Below, piece after piece: positions 4,374-9,481 of a stretch of 9,481 nucleotides of DNA. Origin of the DNA: an uncultured Amylibacter sp. (GTDB lineage Bacteria > Pseudomonadota > Alphaproteobacteria > Rhodobacterales > Rhodobacteraceae); NCBI GenBank assembly GCA_937944065.1, contig CALDZS010000236.1:1-9481 (forward strand). Reading direction: 5' to 3'. Position 1 is the first letter of the stretch. Every line of letters begins with the position of its first letter. The position numbers and the translations under genes are program-made. Below the pieces are notes generated by a model, which saw only the letters and a program-made list of their open reading frames with translations, was not told the origin of the DNA and did not search any database.

Positions 4374-6755
4374 CTATATCGCGCCGATCTGATGCAACCG
4401 GTCAGAGTAGCGCACGACCAGCGCGTCCATCGAATATTCCTTTTGGATTAACGACTGGCCTTCAAAGGCGCGATCCTGAGCGTGTTTGCGATCAACATCA
4501 ATGTGGTGCAGATTATGTGCAATCTCGTCAGGGTTCACATCGGCCCATTTTGCCCCGACCGCGTCATAGATTGCTTGCCCGTCTGGGACTGGGGTCAGGT
4601 GTGGACGCACCAGAAAACTGGTTTCATGGGTGCAAAAATCTTGGGTACCACCAAAATTCGTAGCAATCACAGGTTTAGCGAGCGCCAAACCATAGGCCGC
4701 CAGATACCCGAACCCTTCACCGCGGTGGGGCGATAGGATGCAATCGGCAGACGCCAGCAAATCCATATAGGCATCGGTGCTGAGGAACTTTTTAATCACC
4801 CGAATACGCGAGTCGGCTTGTGCAAGTTTATCAATTTGTTCGGTTTGATTTTGCGGATCACCCCAGTGTCTACTGACGGCAGGGGTGGATTTCACTATCA
4901 TTCGATGATGCGGGTGGGTCTGCTTTGGGAATGCGATTTGAAACGCCTTGACTGCGGCCAGCGGATTTTTGCGCTCTACTGAAGAATGAAAATCAAAGGC
5001 GGTTAAACAGGTCATACCTTTGGCGTCATTATGTGTGGTGTTGGCTAAAAATGTCAGCTCTGGCAGTTGCGGGATGCCTTTGCCGATATTGGTCACACAT
5101 TTTACGCCCTTGTCTTTGTAAAGGTCGGTCACAAAGGTTGAGGGGGTCCAAATTTCGTCCAACATGCGGGCGCCCAAATCATGTTCTGCGGGCAACTCAC
5201 TGGTTTCCCACAGGGCGTAACCGATGTGATGAATATCGTTTCGGTGAGCGAAATCGGGCGACATCAGGTGCATTGGGATGCGTTCAGCGTTCACGTGATG
5301 GATCGCAACGTTGCGTTTCAATACCTTGGTCGCAGATTGCCTTGGTTGTTTAACATCATAGAATTCATGAGTATCTCGTGTGCGATATGTCAGCCCCATG
5401 CGCGCCAAGGCAAGGCAGGTCATGTTCATGTTTTGCGCCAAACCAGAGCCGCCAGTTTGCAACCCTATCACACTGATTGAGCGGCGTTTGGCCAAAAAGT
5501 TGAGGTTCAGCGCGGCAACCGACTTTAACATAGGGTTCAGTGCGGCCGCTTTGGCGTCAAACCATTGTGTTAATCGCACATCTTTCCACAATGCGTTGGG
5601 ATCAAGGTCGCGCGCTGTTTGTCGGCACAAGATCGCGATCAGCAATACCAGCCCTGACGGGCCAGATGGTTCACGTGTTGTTTGCAAAGCAGTGCGCAGA
5701 TCGCCACCAATGTCATCCAGCGTGATCTCGCCATTGAAAAACGCACATAACATGTCGATGTGATGCAATTCAGGCAGATCCAGCGTTTGCTGTGAGGCCA
5801 GATTCAGCGCTGGAACCCAGCCAGATGGTACAAATTTATGCGCTTGATTGGTGTACCACCGCGCAATTTTTGGTGCATTAGTGTCTGAGTCAATTCCGTC
5901 TTCGGCATGCAATCTATACAGATGCAAGGCATAGGCGGATGTGGCAACGCGGCTGTCATTCGCAATCGCCAGATCCAGCGCAGGATAGGGCGGATCGGTG
6001 CGCATGATCGGCTCTACTGGGCCGCTATACGTCACAATGCGCTTGACCATTGGATGATCTTGCAACCGTTTTGACAGGGATAATCTGCAAATCAACGCAA
6101 GCTCTGGGTCTTTTGCGGGGGCGTTTTGAACCGACATGAGGATTGATTTCGCGTCCATGCGGCCATTATCATATGCATGGCGCGCATGCTGTTCGACGAT
6201 CGAGGCGGCGTCAACGCCCGAGATGTCGCGAATTTTGTCCCAATCCTTTTGCGGAATGCCCAACGATGACGCAAGGCCCAATGACACGATGTCGGCGGTA
6301 TCGGGGAGCTGCACGAATGTTTTAAACAAGGCCAGCTCTGCCTTTGTGCCGACCAGCCAAATCGGTTTTTTCTGATGTAGCAGCGTTTGCGCAAATCGAC
6401 CTATGCGCACCCGTTCTTTAATGCGGCGCCACGGATGTAGTGTCGAAAAAATGGGAGTCAGAACGGCAGACAGGTACACCACAATGTCCGAACAGTCTTT
6501 CAGACTGTCAAATACGGCAGCGCTGGTTTTTTCATACTTGTAGTTGGTCGCGAAACTAATTTTGTGCTGACTGTGGGCCGCACCGTGGCCTGCCACCGTA
6601 TAGACAGGGATTTGCGCGCGCAGAAGGTTCGCGGCATGTGCGACGCAAGGGTCTCGGTCAATCTCGGTTTGAAAGCTACCATAGATAAAAAACCGCTTTG
6701 GAACAAGATTGGGAAGCTTGGACTCATTAGGGCGCAATACAGTCTGGTGTTTCAT
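4374..6755 (-). CDS. Large GT-B (GT4-like) glycosyltransferase with unassigned N-terminal half
   Basis: This 793-residue soluble protein has a C-terminal part (about 426-790) that looks like a GT4-type GT-B glycosyltransferase. It shows ISVIGLQTGGSGLAQN (427-442) as the donor-fold start, GYALWETSELPAE (512-524), DEIWTPSTF (533-541), TAFDFHSSVERKNPLAAVKAF (585-605), and SPHRGEGFGYLAAYGLA (675-691) followed by KPVIATNFGGTQDF (694-707). This type transfers a sugar from a nucleotide donor to polysaccharide, lipid or protein. The first Glu of the EX7E motif is present (Glu680), but the second position is Tyr688 (4692-4694). Residues 1-425 match nothing I recognise: an alpha/beta start (FFIYGSF, 22-28) and a helical middle. 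AGAGGA (6761-6766) is a good SD, 5 bases from the ATG. A short inverted repeat, CTTGC/GCAAG (6765-6781), abuts this SD. The gene is divergent from 6S RNA. No polysaccharide-cluster genes flank it, so the acceptor is unknown. Confidence 0.82.
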   Translation of the reverse strand: MKHQTVLRPNESKLPNLVPKRFFIYGSFQTEIDRDPCVAHAANLLRAQIPVYTVAGHGAAHSQHKISFATNYKYEKTSAAVFDSLKDCSDIVVYLSAVLTPIFSTLHPWRRIKERVRIGRFAQTLLHQKKPIWLVGTKAELALFKTFVQLPDTADIVSLGLASSLGIPQKDWDKIRDISGVDAASIVEQHARHAYDNGRMDAKSILMSVQNAPAKDPELALICRLSLSKRLQDHPMVKRIVTYSGPVEPIMRTDPPYPALDLAIANDSRVATSAYALHLYRLHAEDGIDSDTNAPKIARWYTNQAHKFVPSGWVPALNLASQQTLDLPELHHIDMLCAFFNGEITLDDIGGDLRTALQTTREPSGPSGLVLLIAILCRQTARDLDPNALWKDVRLTQWFDAKAAALNPMLKSVAALNLNFLAKRRSISVIGLQTGGSGLAQNMNMTCLALARMGLTYRTRDTHEFYDVKQPRQSATKVLKRNVAIHHVNAERIPMHLMSPDFAHRNDIHHIGYALWETSELPAEHDLGARMLDEIWTPSTFVTDLYKDKGVKCVTNIGKGIPQLPELTFLANTTHNDAKGMTCLTAFDFHSSVERKNPLAAVKAFQIAFPKQTHPHHRMIVKSTPAVSRHWGDPQNQTEQIDKLAQADSRIRVIKKFLSTDAYMDLLASADCILSPHRGEGFGYLAAYGLALAKPVIATNFGGTQDFCTHETSFLVRPHLTPVPDGQAIYDAVGAKWADVNPDEIAHNLHHIDVDRKHAQDRAFEGQSLIQKEYSMDALVVRYSDRLHQIGAI

Positions 6756-6838
6756 CGTAATCCTCTTGCCAATGGTGCAAGAATAGCGACTGATCGGTTA
6801 ACAAAGGATTTACCTAAAATTGGATGAAATGCGCGGGC

Positions 6839-6867
6839 TTGAGGAACCGCCCCCCATGCCCTATATA
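6839..6867 (+). promoter_or_regulatory. Strong sigma70-type promoter of 6S RNA
   Basis: TTGAGG (6839-6844) and TATATA (6862-6867) are separated by exactly 17 bases. The predicted start, 6-7 bases after the -10, is about 6873-6874, which coincides with the first base of the 9-bp closing stem of the RNA below. This is the best promoter match in the window. Confidence 0.75.
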
Positions 6868-6872
6868 TAGTC

Positions 6873-7052
6873 TGTGGCAGGTGCTGCCCTTTTGGTTATA
6901 GGTTCTATTCCAGTGGCCGATAATTTTTTTCGAGGGAGCTGGCTCTGTAACTGACCGTGGTCTATTATAACTGGCGCCCACCTAGTACGCTAGGCTCTCG
7001 GGAATAACCCACCTAAACCTCTGCGATCCTTCGGGAATGCGGGCCTGCCACA
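6873..7052 (+). ncRNA. ssrS: 6S RNA
   Basis: This roughly 180-nt non-coding segment lies directly upstream of the 5-formyltetrahydrofolate cyclo-ligase gene, the classic location of 6S RNA in proteobacteria. 6S RNA mimics an open promoter and binds sigma70-RNA polymerase, mainly in stationary phase. The ends pair perfectly: TGTGGCAGG (6873-6881) with CCTGCCACA (7044-7052), giving a long closed rod. Inside are a 6-bp helix CGAGGG (6931-6936) with CTCTCG (6995-7000), a CCTAG/CTAGG hairpin with a TACG tetraloop (6981-6994), and a hairpin with a TTCG tetraloop (7023-7040). The length is near the E. coli form (about 184 nt). No terminator follows before the ATG at 7072, so the downstream gene is probably read through and the 6S 3' end processed. 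Identification rests on position, promoter and fold, not on an alignment. Confidence 0.85.
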
Positions 7053-7071
7053 CTAACATTCGGAACACTTT

Positions 7072-7641
7072 ATGGATATCAGCGATCTAAAATCAGCCGC
7101 TCGTGTGGCCGCGTATGACGCGCGCAAAATTGCGCATGGTCAAAAACTTGATTTGGACGCGAATATGCAGCTGCTGTCTTTCATCAAAGCGCAGGATAAA
7201 TCTGCGATCATATCTGCGTACATGCCCATCCGCACCGAGGTGTCGCCATTACCCGCAATGGAGGCCGCGCATATGCGCGGTTATCAGATATGCGTGCCCG
7301 TAGTGATGGGCAAGTCGATGCCGCTGGAGTTTCACCACTGGACACCTGACACCGAAATGATCGAGGGCGCTTTTGGGGCGATGATTCCCAAAGATGGCCA
7401 AATCCTAGAACCAGATGTGATCATAACACCCTTGCTGGCGTTTGATATGGCGGGGTATCGATTGGGGTATGGCGGCGGGTTCTATGACCGTAGTTTTGAA
7501 CAGCTGTCCGAGAAAAAGAAAATCACTGCCGTGGGTTACGCGTATTCTGATCAAGAATTGATGATCGTCCCGCGCGAAGAAACGGATTACCGGCTTGATA
7601 AAATCATCACTGAAAAGGGTCTCTTGTCCTTTGACAATTAG
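7072..7641 (+). CDS. fau: 5-formyltetrahydrofolate cyclo-ligase
   Basis: This 189-residue cytoplasmic enzyme converts 5-formyl-THF to 5,10-methenyl-THF with ATP, returning stored folate to the one-carbon pool. Diagnostic stretches are MPIRTEVSP (51-59), which binds the folate side, the phosphate-binding YRLGYGGGFYDR (129-140), and the C-terminal PREETDYRLDKIITEKG (167-183). The length is normal. The SD is weak (GGAA at about 7061-7064), and the 19-base spacer after the 6S RNA end suggests expression from the 6S promoter by readthrough. The 6S RNA-ygfA/fau linkage is widespread in proteobacteria. The ymdB-like gene follows after 18 bases, so this gene leads the operon. The MttB-like methyltransferase could also feed one-carbon units, but it is far away and nothing ties the two genes together. 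Confidence 0.95.
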   Translation: MDISDLKSAARVAAYDARKIAHGQKLDLDANMQLLSFIKAQDKSAIISAYMPIRTEVSPLPAMEAAHMRGYQICVPVVMGKSMPLEFHHWTPDTEMIEGAFGAMIPKDGQILEPDVIITPLLAFDMAGYRLGYGGGFYDRSFEQLSEKKKITAVGYAYSDQELMIVPREETDYRLDKIITEKGLLSFDN

Positions 7642-7659
7642 AGGCGTATCGCTTTCGCC

Positions 7660-8475
7660 ATGAGACTTTTATTCCTTGGCGATATTGTGGGGCGTGCTGG
7701 ACGGCGCGCCATTACCGAAAACATGCCGCGTCTGCGTGACGAGTGGCGGTTGGATTTTGTTGTAATCAATGGTGAAAATGCCACGGGTGGCATGGGTCTG
7801 TCGGCTGGTCATGCAAAGGATTTGTTGGCGGCAGGGGTGGATTGTATCACTCTTGGTGATCACGCGTTTGATCAACGCGATATGATGAGCTTTATCGCAT
7901 CAGAACCGCGGATTATACGTCCGCTGAACTTTGCAGCAACTGCACCTGGCGTCGGATCGCGAATGTATACGGCCCAAAACGGTAAGAAAGTCTTTGTGAC
8001 GCAGGCCTTGGGGCAGGTGTTTATGAAAAGACCTTTTGCCGATCCGTTCTCGCATCTGGATGCTGTGTTGAAAACCGCGCCACTGGGTGGTTTAGCACAC
8101 GCAGTCTTGGTCGATTTTCACGCAGAAGCAACATCAGAAAAGATGGGCATGGGGCATTGGCTGGATGGCCGCGCGTCTTTGGTTGTTGGAACGCATACGC
8201 ACGTGCCGACAAGTGATACGCAAATTTTACCCAAAGGTACCGCATTTCAATCGGATGCAGGTATGTGTGGGGATTATAATTCAGTTATCGGTATGGATAT
8301 CGAAGAACCGATGCGCCGTTTTGTGACGGGTATGGGCAAGGGACGGTTCCAACCCGCCAATGGCGAGGCGACGCTGTCAGGCGTATTTGTCGAAACTGAC
8401 GACGCGACAGGATTGGCCAAGACAACAAGCGCCGTGCGCTATGGCGGGCGTTTGTCGCAACAGGTTCCAACATGA
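7660..8475 (+). CDS. ymdB: YmdB family metallophosphoesterase (TIGR00282 type)
   Basis: This 271-residue cytoplasmic calcineurin-like phosphoesterase belongs to the YmdB family; the Bacillus subtilis member hydrolyses 2',3'-cyclic nucleotides with a dinuclear metal centre. Metal-site motifs appear in order: GDIVGRAGR with Asp8, NGEN with Glu39 and Asn40, GDHAFD (66-71), VDFHAEATSEK with His154, and VGTHTHVPTSD with His179 and His181. In many family members the third motif is GNHxWD; here the Asn ligand is Asp67. All other ligands are present, so activity is likely. Length and C-terminus are normal for the family. GAGG at 7641-7644 is too far (14-15 bases) from the ATG to be a good SD, so expression may depend on coupling to the preceding gene. 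The stop overlaps the start of the transporter gene (ATGA, 8472-8475). Confidence 0.92.
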   Translation: MRLLFLGDIVGRAGRRAITENMPRLRDEWRLDFVVINGENATGGMGLSAGHAKDLLAAGVDCITLGDHAFDQRDMMSFIASEPRIIRPLNFAATAPGVGSRMYTAQNGKKVFVTQALGQVFMKRPFADPFSHLDAVLKTAPLGGLAHAVLVDFHAEATSEKMGMGHWLDGRASLVVGTHTHVPTSDTQILPKGTAFQSDAGMCGDYNSVIGMDIEEPMRRFVTGMGKGRFQPANGEATLSGVFVETDDATGLAKTTSAVRYGGRLSQQVPT

Positions 8476-9362
8476 AATCAACAAACTGGTTGTTTGGTGT
8501 CTTGATATTGGTCGGGGCTTGTTGGGGGATGACCATTCCATTGTCCAAGATCGCCGTGTCGACAGATTTTCCGATTTCTGGCATGATCTTTTGGCAAGTG
8601 TTGACCATCGCGGTCATCTCTTTCTTCTTACAAATTCGCACCGGAATTTGGCGCGGTTTGAAACGCCGTGACGTGATGATGTTCCTTGGCGTGGCAGCCC
8701 TTGGCACGCTGTTTCCCGCCGCGATACAGTTCAAAGCCGTGCAAAACTTGCCTGCTGGCATCATGGCCATTGTAGTCGCATTGGTGCCGATTTTCATTTT
8801 GCCCATAGCGTTGTTTACAGGCAAAGAAACTTTTGCATGGAAACGGTTGTTCGGCGTGTTAATGGGGTTGATTGCGATCCTTTTGTTAGTCGGCCCGCCT
8901 GACAGTTTGCCAGATCAATCCAAGGCTATTTTCATATTGTTGGCCATACTCGCGCCCCTGTCTTATGCGTTTGAAGATAACTTCATCGCGTATTTCGGCC
9001 TTGGTGAGATGACGCCAAACCAGGTTCTGTTCGGATCGTCTTTGATCGGCTTGGCTTTCATCACCCCGTTTATCATCATCACTGGCAGCTATTTTACCCC
9101 GTTCGCTGACGGATGGGCCAATCCAGATGGCGCGATGTTTGCCAGCGCCGTGTTACATTGCTTTGCTTACGGTACGTTCATCTGGATGATCGGCGTCGCA
9201 GGCCCCGTATTCACAGGCTTTGTGGCGTATCTGGTGACAACCTTCGGGTTCATCTGGTCGATATTCTTGCTGGGCGAGGCGCATTCAAACTGGATCTACG
9301 CAGCACTCATGGTGATGTTTGTGGGTATGATACTGGTGCGGCCTCAGGGCGAACACGCTTGA
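8472..9362 (+). CDS. EamA/DMT-superfamily inner-membrane transporter
   Basis: This 296-residue, strongly hydrophobic protein shows the two-repeat EamA layout with about ten membrane segments. The first EamA unit spans roughly residues 6-140, starting FGVLILVGACWGMTIPLSK (8-26). The second spans about 152-290 and ends in IYAALMVMFVGMILVR (275-290). A basic loop, RTGIWRGLKRRD (56-67), after the second segment fits the positive-inside rule. The proline-containing segment LPAGIMAIVVALVPIFILP (93-111) is typical of the family. DMT transporters move small metabolites such as amino acids or other organic solutes, usually outward; the substrate cannot be predicted here. The ATG overlaps the stop of the ymdB-like gene by four bases (ATGA) and has only a weak SD, so translation is probably coupled. 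This order (6S RNA, fau, ymdB, EamA) suggests one transcription unit. Confidence 0.92.
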   Translation: MKSTNWLFGVLILVGACWGMTIPLSKIAVSTDFPISGMIFWQVLTIAVISFFLQIRTGIWRGLKRRDVMMFLGVAALGTLFPAAIQFKAVQNLPAGIMAIVVALVPIFILPIALFTGKETFAWKRLFGVLMGLIAILLLVGPPDSLPDQSKAIFILLAILAPLSYAFEDNFIAYFGLGEMTPNQVLFGSSLIGLAFITPFIIITGSYFTPFADGWANPDGAMFASAVLHCFAYGTFIWMIGVAGPVFTGFVAYLVTTFGFIWSIFLLGEAHSNWIYAALMVMFVGMILVRPQGEHA

Positions 9363-9379
9363 TAACTCGGAGGTAGGGA

Positions 9380-9481
9380 ATGTCGGGTAAGGGGAACAAA
9401 GCGACCAAATCAGTAAACCAGGCGAATGGCTTGTACGGGCGGGTAGCGGACCTTCGGTCAATAGAAGTCAATTCGTTAGTT
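9380..9481 (+). CDS. Start of an unidentified gene, cut by the window end
   Basis: An open frame of 34 codons starts at ATG 9380 and is still open at the window edge. It begins 17 bases after the transporter's stop codon and has an excellent SD, GGAGGT at 9369-9374 with 5-base spacing, which is the main evidence that it is a gene. The visible N-terminus is polar and basic (MSGKGNKATKS, residues 1-11), followed by LYGRVADLRSIEVNSLV (18-34). I do not recognise the family. It could be the fourth gene of the fau operon. Confidence 0.6.
   Translation, partial: MSGKGNKATKSVNQANGLYGRVADLRSIEVNSLV

Noticed and set aside
6765..6781. Inverted repeat CTTGC/GCAAG next to the glycosyltransferase ribosome binding site, as a translational switch
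   Set aside because: Five base pairs with a 7-base loop is weak and expected by chance at this scale; noted in the gene entry only.
8285..8824. Minus-strand 179-codon open frame across the ymdB/transporter junction
   Set aside because: Spans two well-supported plus-strand genes that overlap by four bases; low-complexity Ala/Asn/Thr/Met-rich translation with no family resemblance.

Overview
The window looks like a chromosomal segment of a marine alphaproteobacterium, most likely Rhodobacterales (roseobacter group). The clues are a non-pyrrolysine MttB-family methyltransferase, a 62-residue protein of a type I associate with Rhodobacterales, an MmcB-type repair protein, a tRNA-His of the divergent alphaproteobacterial kind (no G-1, with U72 and A73), and a 6S RNA directly upstream of the 5-formyltetrahydrofolate cyclo-ligase gene. 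No transposase, integrase, phage gene or CRISPR array is visible, and base composition is even, so this reads as core or near-core chromosome rather than a mobile island.

Layout. Positions 1-171 are the upstream region of an MttB-like methyltransferase gene (172-1722, +). A short spacer with a CtrA-half-site-like sequence leads into a two-gene signalling operon: an H-NOX domain protein (1786-2391, +) overlapping by one base a diguanylate cyclase with an HNOBA-like N-terminal domain (2391-3398, +). A tRNA-His(GTG) lies on the minus strand (3533-3609). It is divergent from a small conserved-type gene (3715-3903, +), with an inverted repeat between them. On the minus strand follow an mmcB-like gene (3906-4337) and, upstream of it in the same direction, a 793-codon glycosyltransferase gene (4374-6755). 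Divergent from that is a strong promoter and 6S RNA (about 6873-7052), then a plus-strand operon of 5-formyltetrahydrofolate cyclo-ligase (7072-7641), a YmdB-family metallophosphoesterase (7660-8475) and an EamA/DMT transporter (8472-9362). A further plus-strand gene begins at 9380 and runs off the window.

How the genes work together. The clearest functional unit is H-NOX plus diguanylate cyclase. In canonical systems the H-NOX heme senses NO (or O2) and controls c-di-GMP synthesis by its partner. Here the partner enzyme looks catalytically intact (GGDEF and RxxD I-site present), but the H-NOX protein has Gln where the heme-ligating His should be and has lost Tyr and Arg of the YxSxR heme-propionate motif. 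It may therefore work without heme or sense something else; this is the most interesting point in the window. The second unit couples 6S RNA, a regulator of RNA polymerase in stationary phase, to a folate-salvage gene, an arrangement known in many proteobacteria. The other genes (methyltransferase, glycosyltransferase, MmcB) show no obvious pathway link to each other here.
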